From: Ulota crispa
Taxonomy: Eukaryota > Streptophyta > Bryopsida > Orthotrichales > Orthotrichaceae
Length of the DNA: 64,000 nt
Direction of reading: 5' to 3'
Assembly (NCBI GenBank): GCA_963920765.1
Contig: OY987242.1
Coordinates: forward strand, 27,428,002 to 27,492,001
Position numbers and translations under genes: made by a program. Under the pieces are notes generated by a model. It saw only the letters and a program-made list of their open reading frames with translations. It ran no database searches and was not told the origin of the DNA. Shown here one piece after another: positions 54,101 to 64,000 of this stretch. Within the stretch, counting starts at the first letter, position 1, and each line of letters starts with the position of its first letter.

Positions 54101-56235
54101 CAATTTGCAGCAACGTCAGCGCCGTTTACAAATTGGGACCTACCTGAGCGACGGTAGTCGCCCATGCCGCTCCTGCGATACCGTAACCGAGAAACGAACA
54201 AAGAGCGATATCCCCACACAAATTGAAAAGGCTTCCGACGACCAACACCTTCAGTGGATTTCTCGAATCCTTCATTGCCAGGCTGCATGGACAACACAAA
54301 CTCTCATGTCTCTTCACAAACATTCTAGCACATTCCACAACGACCACAATGACACCGCATTGCACTTCCAAATGTCACAGATCAACATCTACGAGAACAG
54401 TGTGTCTACAGACTGGTTGAGATGACTTCCATTGTCTCAGCTTTCCCTCTCGAAAATTTGGACAGGAGTGTGTGTACAAACTTAGCTACCAGTATCTCAC
54501 GATTCTTCAAGTACATAAAAATCGTCAGAAATTCCGACAAAACTAGCAGTGTGAGATGTTCAAAGCGCAGCCAAACAGAGGTGTTCACCTTGCACTCTGT
54601 GACACCAACGTGACTAGCACTGCTGGCCAAGCCAGAGCTCGGATCTGATATGTGCAAACCAAACGCTCTCGGTTAGGAAAACCGTTCAAAGATAAGATGC
54701 AAAATCACCAGAAACGTCGTTGCTGGTAACACTGCCTCTGCGACAAACAACTGCGATACGAAGACTTGAAAACAAAATCGATCAAAGAAAAGTGATATTC
54801 AGCAAAGACGGCGCATGTCATGCAAGCTGAACTTCAATGGTAGTTGAGGGCAACCAGTGACTATCACGAGAGCATCTCTAGCAAGTGATCCGATCCGAAT
54901 GACTTGGCCCTTTCGTGCACACCTGTACGTATGACCTTGCTGCCGGAATCAGATTGTAGTTCTGAACTCCAACAAAAGCTGGGAAACACACACCAAAAAA
55001 GGCCATGAGACATCGCTACCACCATAGAAGCAACTGCTAATGTTCGATACGCCCGAAATGTACACAAGATAACAAAATATGCAGGAGGTGGAAGATCTTG
55101 CAGAGGAAAACATTCAAGCCTAGTGTACCTTGGAGCAGATCCGTCACAAAGAGTTCTGTGACAATCAACAGGCTGAACCCGAAGGCCAAGGCTAAGAATA
55201 ACATCCGAGAGAGATGCTGCGCTGCCAATTCCTTGTTCTGCGAGAAGAGCAGTTCTTCAGGAACGACCATTTCAACTTCCTCCCCACTAACATTAAAACG
55301 ATCCCGAAGATTGGAAGCAAATCAAACTCAGAACCATTTGGAGCTCAATGCGACTACCGATAAAGAAAACCAAGAAAAAGGACCCTCAATAGGTAATAAC
55401 CTTATGAGCAAGAGAGTTGGCGACCAAATTGGAGGTTGCGACCGGGAGAAACATAAGGGCATAGCTCAGTGAGTCACATAAGACGGTTCCTGGACCTGCA
55501 GACAAACACTGGAACACGTGATCCATACATTTACAGTATCGACCAAGCATTCATGCATAACGTCACACACCGTCTGAGTGACAGTTCAGTGAAGACCGAT
55601 GTATTCTTCACTATTTACAGAAATTTCTAGTTCTTCTCCATACTTGATCTCACGTTCAGATTAGAATTTTGAAAAGGCGTCAGAATTTCATAAAGCTATA
55701 CGTGGTCTACACATACGTTGAGTGCAGTCACCGCAGTAACTGCACACTTACCAAGCGCAGCAAGTTCCAGAGAGCTGCTCTGACCAATCACAGCCGTGTC
55801 AATGATCCCCATAATTGGTCCAGAAACCCAGATTCCCAAGGCAGGACCCGCAAACACAAAGATGTCTTTCAATTGTTCTATCATGGATTTTTCCTCAGTT
55901 CCCTCAATCTCCTCAGCTTGGAGTTCTTCTCTAACAGCCTCTTCTGTGACTTCCAGGGGTTCAAGCACTTCGGTTCCAGGTTGACTGGCCGTGTCTGTAA
56001 CACTCGATTCTGAACACCGCAAATGACTCTTCCGGGAATAGGCATGTTTAAATCCTGAATATCGACTCCCCAGGATCATTTGCCTGATAGAGGCAATTCT
56101 ATTCAAGGAACAAGCAGGGTAACAGTAACCGTACTGCAGTGACCTGTAGGATCCCTTGGCCGTGAAACTACATTGCAGCAAACTGGTCTGAATTTGGCTT
56201 CCATGAGTAAGTCCGAGTCCATGGATGAGCTCCAT
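51164..56235 (-). CDS. DTX46: MATE efflux transporter, plastid DETOXIFICATION 46-like
   Basis: Fourteen exons: 56235-55752, 55495-55401, 55237-55129, 54978-54923, 54644-54589, 54282-54144, 53895-53758, 53577-53509, 53218-53108, 52622-52494, 52201-52124, 51933-51862, 51617-51555, 51256-51164. They total 1692 bp and encode 563 aa (Arabidopsis DTX46: 559 aa). A Ser/Arg-rich transit-like N-terminus and an acidic linker precede the MATE core from about residue 122 ([20 protein letters not shown]). Recognisable blocks follow: [90 protein letters not shown] and [13 protein letters not shown]. The related EDS5 (DTX47) exports salicylic-acid precursor from plastids; DTX46 is its close homologue. The substrate here is unknown. 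All splice sites are GT-AG. The last exon encodes only 30 residues with a divergent tail. Confidence 0.93.
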
Positions 56236-57827
56236 TGTAGCTCCTCACAGAATGATGCTTCTGTTCAAAAAGAGACCATGTCATCATCTTAAAGAAGGAA
56301 TCAACACAGTTCTTCGCATAGATCTACCTCGCACACTACACATCTTACCTTACATGGAATCAAAATTTGGCGGTTACATTGAAAAAAATTCTGCATCATA
56401 AAAAATTCAGCTGCAAATGAGCAAGTGATGGAGCGGTGAAAAAACTTTTCCAAGCAGCTGTTGCAACTCCAAGTAAAGAGCGATATCTGAAGATTGCGAG
56501 TATATGAATTATAGATAATATCGCAAGATTTTTGCAATCGTTGCTATAGAACATAATTAGAACGCTCCCATCACACGATCTTTGAAGCAGTCAAGATTCG
56601 AAAGCAGGAATCTTTCAAAAATGTAGAACGTTTCTCCTTGACCTCTTGTAAGTAAGTGTTTGATGTAGTACATCTCACTTGTCTAGGCTAATTGAAACCC
56701 TAAAACTCAGGATTTTAATCAATCCAAACATCGAACTGTAGAATAATAAGAGATGGAGGTTTGAAGTTGATAATGAGATCATGTACCTTTACAGTTGTAC
56801 GAGAAACGAAAAAATGTATTCAACTAGAGTAGTTGCTACTTTGCCAATTCAAACACATGTGTAGTATTAAACCTTTTCCGAATTATTACAACCTTCTCTA
56901 ATTCGACTTGCACTTTAATAACAAAATTGCATCAGCTGAGAAAATTTCGGCCAATTGATTCTAGAGCGATGCATTCCACTCTAATCTAGGGTTTGACAAA
57001 CACTTCGCAATTTGCTGCAAAAGATTACGGAACAAGAAATCACAACGTCAGGATTAGAACACCTTGGTACGAATGATGTAACTAATAATTCTTTTGAAAC
57101 TAGGTTGTGAATTCTCCTGAGACCTAAAATATCAGAGAATCTCGTTCTTACTGGCAAAGATGAAAAGAGGAAAGGCGGCAGAACTCACATGATCGAGATG
57201 GTTTGCACTCCAGAATCCATAAATGCAATCAATGCCGACACATGGCACGTATGCGACTATAGAATCTGCACAAGCAAATTGCCCCGTGTGAAATTCGACT
57301 CCACATTGGACCAATTCACATGACAACAATCCAGAGACGCTCACAAACAGTCCGTTCTCCGTTCGAGAGTACTTCAAAATGTGCAGGACTACTTTGGCTA
57401 TTCAACGAGTGATCCGGTAATGAAAGAGGGAGTTGAATACGAGGTACTTACAATTTATGAAAAAGATTCCCTTGGTGATAAGAACAGAAAAGAGCAAAAC
57501 AAAAAAGCTCCTACAGCTCCAGTGGGAATTATGCAAATGTTAGAGTTGAGCCTGATTGCATACTCAGGGGCCAGGGGCAAACTCTCTGCTGCTACAATTG
57601 TGCTTGCTGTCGTAATTGCAGCATGAAGTGGAAGCTTAAAGGTGAGAATTTAGGCAACGAGGTTGCGTCACGGAAGAAGTGCAAAATGCCAAGATGCTAT
57701 GGCATCACACTCTTTCGGCAGTGGTTTGCGTCCCCGAACGTGTGAGCTAGTTTACATCACTTGATACGCACGAGAGACGAAGGGTTAAGTTACTTTACAT
57801 TGGGGCCCATTGTTAAGTTAGCCTGAC
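56236..57827. other. Upstream region of the MATE gene
   Basis: Probably promoter and leader. Two short frames (57132-57377 minus and 57381-57626 plus) show no recognised domain and are not called. Confidence 0.4.
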
Positions 57828-58244
57828 TTAACCCTTTAAGGACCGTTGTTGATTTGGGGTGGGCAATCTTTTGTCTTTGTATGGTCATTTGGGGGAAATT
57901 TTCAAACTTTTGAATATAGGTGTTTATGACAGATCTGACCGTATAGATGGAAGTATTTTGCAAGGTTTAGTGTTATGCATCATGAATTATGCTCACTCTT
58001 TAGTTGTTATGGTCATCTTTTTGTATTTATTGGTGTATTTTCAGCCGGTACTCTTTTAGTTTTTTCAACCCTCTAGCCACATGCCACCTCAAATTGGCCT
58101 GATTATTGTCCTAAACTCTTCACTTTCCAATTCCCCAAACCTCTCCCCTTTGCAACGTCATCAAATTCCTTAACATGCTCTCTCTACAAACTGAAAAGAG
58201 TCAAAATCAACCACAAATAGGTTGACCGGTCCTTAAAGGGTTAA
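57828..58244. mobile_element. TTAA-flanked element E8
   Basis: Perfect termini CCCTTTAAGGACCG and, inverted, CCCTTTAAGGACCG lie immediately inside TTAA on both sides. The element is 417 bp and non-coding. These are among the longest and cleanest terminal repeats in the family here. Confidence 0.8.
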
Positions 58245-58306
58245 GAGTGGCCAATGAGATTGCTCAAATTCTCCATGGGCCATTAATTTGCCCCAAGTCT
58301 TTGTAT

Positions 58307-58839
58307 TAGGGGAACTACTAAATCCATCACAGTGTTTGCTAAATCCACCACATTAACTACAAGGAAATGGTGTTCAAATTGACATGTTCTAATTGACAAA
58401 ATGTGTCTACATTGACATAAAATTGTTCTCATTGACATGTCCTCTTTGACAAAAAATGACCAAATTAAAAATATTTCCTTGTAGTGATTGCACCATGTTT
58501 AGGAGTTCCTTGAAAAAAAATTCAAATTTTGTATTTACTTGAATACTTAGTTAAGACATACTTCATTATAATTATTTTTGTTATTAATAATTTTCCTTTA
58601 TCCACTCATCTCTTTCTTCTTTCTTTTTCTTTGTCCACCCTCTACTTTCTTCTTTCTTTCACCCGAATCAATTTCCATAATTTAAAGTATATACAATCCA
58701 AGAATAAGCAGTTTTGCCATCGTCATGAAATGATCATGCAATAAACATGAACTTTGCCCTTCTCTTTATGGAAGTCCTAAATGTGGTGCCATGTAGTGGA
58801 TTTAACAAAATTGTGGTAGTTTTAGCAATTCCTTATATT
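58307..58839. repeat. Imperfect inverted-repeat element
   Basis: The left arm TATTAGGGGAACTACTAAAT and following bases pairs, at roughly 70 percent identity over about 50 bp, with the right arm ending GTTTTAGCAATTCCTTATAT. The interior has repeated TTGACA-containing words. Confidence 0.45.
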
Positions 58840-58894
58840 AGTGAACATCATTGCAAAAGAATATTGAAATTTTGGGTAATATTGAACTCTTGAG

Positions 58895-59290
58895 TATTGT
58901 AGGCTGGAAGCAGATACGGCAGAAAATAACTAAAATAAACTAAGCCGAAATTTCCCAAAAATTGTTTGCTTGAAATGTCAAACGCAAAATAAAGAGAAAG
59001 GCTGAGATGCTGAATTTTTTTGATACAGTATTGTATCCTAAAATAACCTTCAAACATATTCATATAACAATTTTAAGGTTTTTTAAGTTTAGCCGCCACA
59101 ATTATAATGATTGAAGAAAATCATCTTTTAAATTTGACTGAAATATCTAGGTGACAGTCAAATAAATAAATTTGTACTTCTGAAATAGCCGAAAGTTTAA
59201 CTAATTAATATGTACAATGCCGAATCACTTTTTTCCAAAAAAATATTTGATTTGGCAGCCAAGTGTTGAATCAGCTTCCAGCCTACAATA
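58895..59290. repeat. MITE-like element with 17-bp terminal repeats
   Basis: TATTGTAGGCTGGAAGC at the left is exactly inverted at the right end. The 396-bp interior has no coding content. Confidence 0.65.
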
Positions 59291-59953
59291 ACACATGCTG
59301 AATTTAGAGAGTTAACCCAAAAATACTTTTGACACTCATGCTTAGGCAACCAGACAAAATTATCTCAAACTTCATTGATTGAAATATCATTTTTGTCCAT
59401 TAAAATGTTCACACTTAAGATTTGTTTGGTACTTCAACTTGTCAAGTCACCAACTACTATAGCCATGTTTCCGGACAAGATAGTGAGGTTTTGGGGCTTG
59501 CAATTAGAGTGGCTCCAAACTTGTCCGGTAGATGAACACTCTTGCTTTGTTGCAAAATTCTCCCACACTCTTGAATGATGTGGAAGTGCTCTAGAGGATG
59601 AAACACCATGTAGGGTGCCACCTTTTGTGTTTTGTCCAATTGCTAATCTAAACCAAACCTCATATTGTAGCAGTATGCAAGTTTGATATTTCTAATGATT
59701 GAGGAAGAAATTAAACAAATAATATTCCAAATATCTATAAAAAAATCCAAAATCCAGCACCCTGTTGGATTCTAAACAGACCTTGAAGAAGAGAATCTGA
59801 ATGATGTGGCTAGTTATCCAAAATTTTAGGCTTAATTTAAAAAACTTGTTTGCTTAATTTTTAAACCTTTAAAGGACCAAACAACATTGTTTTGGCAATG
59901 TAGAAGATTTGGGCATTTGATTGTGAATGCAAGAAGTACCTTTTCAACACATT

Positions 59954-60105
59954 GAGGGTGTCCTTCCATGTGAGGGGGTGGCCAATGGAGCTCACTGATA
60001 AACGGTTGGATGGGTTTTCAAAAAATTCAAAACTCTTGTCTCACCAATTATTGGTGACCTACAATGAGCTACATTGGTCACCACCCTTGTATGGAAGGAT
60101 GCCCT
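59954..60105. repeat. 152-bp foldback
   Basis: Arms AGGGTGTCCTTCCATGTGAG and CTTGTATGGAAGGATGCCCT pair, and the pairing continues inward through GGTGGCCAATGGAGCTCA. Confidence 0.7.
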
Positions 60106-60109
60106 AATT

Positions 60110-61828
60110 CTTAGACTATTGAACAATATGGTAAGAAATTATAATAAATATGTGATTTCCTTTTAAATTGAGTAATATGGGCAGCCTAAAACAAAAAGTC
60201 CAATTGGTGTAAAAAAATTCACACATACTTTCAACACATTCATGTAACATATTCTAAAGAGTTACAGTGGCAACAAGCTTATAGAGTTATAAACTTTTGA
60301 TAACAAGTTTTCACTTTTTGCAATGCCTCCAAATTCGAATATCTTATCTTTGAATGCTATGGTCTTGTTAACAGTAAGCAACTAGAATCTAAAATATATA
60401 TTGATACGAAATCAACTTATTTTTTGGAATCATATGGTCAATTATGCACAAAAACACCCCAAACATTTATTATGAAGTGCTTTTTAAAAAGATCATAGTT
60501 TTGGGTGGTTTTGATAGCAAAACTACTAATGCTTGAGGGATCAACAAAAGTTCCAATCTTGATGAGTTCTATTGAGGATGGGCTCAATTGGTTTGTTGAT
60601 GACATGATTGCTTAAATGATAATTGTTTGGTGTTAAAACTAGGAAGCCACATTGAACCAAATATGGGTTTTTAATGTTTTTAAGCGTGGGAGGTTTTGAT
60701 GTTTTGAGTGTATTTTTCCCAAATTTTTTGATGCCCTCTAATGTGAACATATCTCTTGATGATTTGCAAAAACTTCCTAAAGTTCATTAATAATATATCA
60801 ACTAGTCTTTTACAAATCAAAACCAATTTTGTATTATTATTTATGGATTTTTGATAGTTAGTTAAATGTGCCATTAAGTTCAAGCCAAAACAAACTGTAA
60901 TTTACCAACACAATGCATCAACAAAGATGAAAAACGTAAGCATTAGAGAAAATATGAGCCCTCTACAAGGCCGTTAGGAACCCCTTTCAAGGAATCTCCT
61001 TAATTGCTTTAATTTGTACTTTGGGACAAAATAAATTCCTTACACCCTACTATGCCTTTGAGTACAATCATGGCTCACTTTAGCATGTCCAATTTTCATT
61101 GGGCGTCACAATTACATGTACATATTATCATGATCATTTTTTTGTATACTAAAACCTTTAACCTAGTACTTGTGAGGGTAACATTAGTTATGATTGTGTA
61201 CAATATAGTAGTGCCTCCCTAAGATGAACCTTTATAAGGAAAAATGCTTGGCTAAGATGAAGTAGATGACTGTCCCTTATGGTTGTGGAGCTACAAAAGC
61301 TTGTTTAGTTACAATGAATGTTTTCCTTACATGAAAGGAATATGCTATCAAGATACCTTCATCGTATCCAGGCATTATTGTAGTAAGAGAATAATTAAGA
61401 AATTGTGACATAGTACTAGACTGCCATTTTCTATTCATAGTTTTAGTGATGTATGTCATACAAGGTAGAGACACTTCACACACGCTTTTAATGTACCCAC
61501 TCTAGGCCCAATAAATGTTAGAGAGACCATTCTTAAGGGCCTTGTGGAGGGTTCATATTTCTTCTAATGGCTTAACCTATCACTTTGAATGGGCTATCAA
61601 TTGCCAATCAAAACTTTAGCTTGATTAATGATGATTCTCCATTGATTTGTGCATTAGGCCAACTTGGAATTGAGCTTGTGCCCCCATTTCAAATAGGATA
61701 GTGTGAATTGACCTCCTAGTTGTCCCTTGCCTAAATGAATGGGGTTGGAAGCTTGATCCATTGCTTTATGCTTTTGTGGGACTAGGTTGAAAAAGCTCCA
61801 TTTTTCCACATTTCAAAAATTGTCAAGA
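60110..61828. other. Intergenic, no gene
   Basis: AT-rich sequence with no supported gene or repeat. Confidence 0.5.
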
Positions 61829-61836
61829 TTTATAAA

Positions 61837-62301
61837 AGGGGAAATTTTAAATAGGGGCATGAAAATGAACAATATTACAAGTAAGGGCATAGTTTCAAAA
61901 TAATCACAAATAGGGGCACATTTTCAAAATAATTTGTACGTTTTTGTAATTTTTTTGGTTTGGACATTGATTGATTTAGATACATCACATTAAATGTTAG
62001 TTAAATTTCAAAAAACTTAAAGACCTCTCCAAATAAAGCATAAATGAAAAAAAAAATTAGTAAAGGGGATGACAATTTTTGGAAAGACCTCTAATTTTTT
62101 TGAAAGTTTGCTAACATGTTTTGTGATGAATCTAAATCAACCAAAGTCCAAACCAAAACACTTTACAAAAATTACAAATTATTTTGAAATTGTGCCTGTA
62201 TTTGTAATTATTTTGAAATTGTGCCCCTATTTGTAAATGTTATGAAATCATGTCCCAATATGTAATATTTTTCATTTTCATGCCCCTATATATAATTTCT
62301 C
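61837..62301. mobile_element. hAT-like foldback with perfect 8-bp duplication
   Basis: The element begins AGGGGAAATTTTAAATAGGG and ends TATATAATTTCTC, with repeated inverted words GGGGCATGAAAATGAA and AAATAGGGGCAC. TTTATAAA lies at both edges (61829-61836 and 62302-62309). Confidence 0.85.
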
Positions 62302-62309
62302 TTTATAAA

Positions 62310-62998
62310 TTCATCAATTCATCATCAAGAGACTGAATTTATGAAATTTAAATTCACATTTAGATTTAGAGAAACTTCTTTTTTTTATCCAAAAATCTGA
62401 GAAGTAAGAAGGAGGGAACAAAAGCAACCAACTCCAAAATAAGGGCAAGTTTCACTTGCACCCTTATCTATAAGAAAGTGCAACCTTTTCACCCTGGCTA
62501 GAAAAATGACTTGTGAATTACACAAAGCCTCCTCTTTACCCAGCCAATGAGGGGGACACTTCACCCCAGTTTGAACTGACTGGCCCTCAGCAGACGAAAG
62601 TCCACTTGGCAGGCAGAGTAACTTGTGGATAAAGCGTACGAGAACTCTTACCTCGTAAAGACTCAACACAAGGAATCTAATTTTGGGGATAACGAAAATC
62701 GACGGTCACGGTGGCTGAAGCTCCCACTACCACAATCCGCTGGCTATGCCCACGACGGCTGTGGTGCACAAATTTCCCCCACAAATTCAGAAAAAAAGGA
62801 AAGGCAAAATTCACGACCCTTATCTTCCTCATTCGGTCTATCTGATCGGTCCTCGCCCTCGCCCGTGTGTGACTCCCAATTCCTTCGCCTTCACCTTAAG
62901 AACTGACCTCGCCCATTGCAAGCCCCGTCAATCTGCATTCCCCTCGCTATCTACCCATCGAAGTCTATCTGTCTGCGCTTTGAAGTCTCTCTCTCGCC
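62310..62998 (+). promoter_or_regulatory. Promoter and leader of rbcS
   Basis: A CCAAT box at 62543 and GATAA (I-box-like) motifs at about 62630 and 62687 precede a C/T-rich leader (62935-62998). I-box motifs are usual in light-regulated rbcS promoters. No clear TATA box was seen. Confidence 0.4.
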
Positions 62999-63673
62999 AT
63001 GGCGTCCGTCGTCGCTGCCTCCACCGTGGTGGCCCCCGCTGCCTTCGCCTCGGCGTCGGCCTCCGCGAGCTCCGCCGAGTCCACGTCCGTGCGGGCGTTC
63101 TCCGGGCTCAAGAGCAATGGCCTCTTCGCCTCCAAGGTGCAGAAGCTGAGCTCCGTCCAGAATGGGAGCCGCGTGAACTGCATGCAGGTGTGGAGCCCCA
63201 TCGGCAAGCCCAAGTTCGAGACCTTCTCGTACTTGCCCGACCTCACGGACGACCAGATCGCCAAGCAGGTGGACTACATGATCCAGCAGAAGCTCATCCC
63301 CTGCCTCGAGTTCGACGTGGTAAGCAAATCGCTCGCACTCTGTAATCTCAATGCCTCTGTCTAGTTTCTTCGTTGTGAATGTGGCTATGGAGTGTGCTTG
63401 CTGCAGTGTTGTTAACAAGAGTGGGTGATGTGTTGCAATGTGCAGAACGCAGGAGGAGGCGTGTCCCGGGAGAACAACAGGAGCCCCGGGTACTATGATG
63501 GGCGGTACTGGACGATGTGGAAGCTGCCCATGTTCGGGTGCCAGGACGCGTCGCAGGTGCTGCGGGAGATCCAGGAGTGCAAGAAGGAGTACCCGAGCTG
63601 CTACGTGCGCGTGCTGGGGTTCGACAATGTGAAGCAGGTGCAGATCTGCGGGTTCTTGGTTGCCAAGCCTTGA
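62999..63673 (+). CDS. rbcS: Rubisco small subunit precursor
   Basis: Exons 62999-63319 and 63446-63673 encode 182 aa. Residues 1-61 are an Ala/Ser-rich transit peptide ending RVNC; the mature protein starts [20 protein letters not shown] (62-81). Further family blocks are [38 protein letters not shown] and [14 protein letters not shown]. It assembles with plastid RbcL into the L8S8 CO2-fixing enzyme. The single 126-bp intron follows mature residue 46, matching the conserved second intron of angiosperm genes. The first intron (after mature residue 2) is absent. Coding GC content, especially at third positions, is far higher than in all other genes here, as expected for very highly expressed genes in some plants. 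The C-terminus (ICGFLVAKP) differs from the typical seed-plant CISFIAYKP form. Confidence 0.97.
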
Positions 63674-64000
63674 AGACATCTCTCGCTCCCGTTCCATGTA
63701 GTCAATTGTTTTGAGTTACGCAAGCTGAATCTCTAATTACCATGTATGCAAATTCTACGGCAATTCAGCACGGATTTCTTGTCCGTTATCAAGCTTTTCT
63801 ATCGGCAATGTGTATCGTTTGTTGTGACATTCAGCGAGAATGAGTGGGTACGTTTGTTGTTAAGAAATTTTGTGAAAATAATCCTTTTGAATCTGGTTTT
63901 GTGTGGAAGGAATGTGATTGTAGTCGCTCCTGTCGAATGCTTCACTGTTTTCGTTATATAAACTAAGATGAGTTTTGGATAGCTAAGGAATTAGTGCATC
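63674..64000. other. 3' region of rbcS
   Basis: Probable 3' untranslated and downstream sequence. Nothing else was recognised. Confidence 0.5.

Noticed and set aside
57381..57626. 81-codon plus-strand frame with a hydrophobic end
   Set aside because: No family, splice or regulatory support; it lies in the likely upstream region of the MATE gene.
62951..63697. 248-codon minus-strand frame and a 199-codon plus-strand frame over rbcS
   Set aside because: These are frame shadows in the GC-rich rbcS sequence with no homology of their own.

Overview
This is a window of plant nuclear DNA. It has intron-rich genes with GT-AG splice sites, plastid-targeted proteins, a nuclear rbcS gene for the small subunit of Rubisco, and long AT-rich intergenic stretches full of short non-autonomous transposons. 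The rbcS product ends in a form unlike typical seed-plant RbcS. Its gene lacks the intron that angiosperms carry near the start of the mature protein. I therefore lean towards a seed-free land plant (lycophyte- or fern-like), with low confidence.

Seven protein genes can be supported, and exon structures were rebuilt by hand with every phase closing. From left to right they are: a DEAD-box RNA helicase of the RH50 type (minus, 8 exons, 949 aa); a broken dynamin-related DRP4/Mx-like copy (minus) and an uninterrupted paralogue 6 kb away (minus, 657 aa); the peroxin PEX2 (minus, 7 coding exons, 360 aa); a cytosolic-type xylulose kinase XK2 (plus, 13 exons, 567 aa); a membrane-anchored peptidyl-tRNA hydrolase 2 (plus, one coding exon, 179 aa); a plastid MATE transporter of the DETOXIFICATION 46 / EDS5 group (minus, 14 exons, 563 aa); and rbcS (plus, 2 exons, 182 aa). 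They are unrelated single genes, as expected in a plant genome. The only local relationship is the DRP4 tandem duplication.

The rest is repeat landscape. I recognise (a) a family of 237-936 bp elements with termini of the form CCCYTAAAGG, bounded by TTAA (once TTAG), with at least eight members; (b) two non-autonomous Helitrons with TC and CTAG ends between A and T; (c) a family with TAAGGTAG/CTACCTTA ends, one member a perfect 113-bp-arm hairpin; (d) hAT-like elements starting AGGGAA with 7-8 bp target duplications; (e) one mariner-like MITE with a TA duplication in a PEX2 intron; and (f) several nested foldbacks.

The most notable result is family (a). Four insertions interrupt other repeats whose uninterrupted counterpart is also in this window. 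Empty sites can therefore be compared, and they point to a piggyBac-like TTAA target preference.
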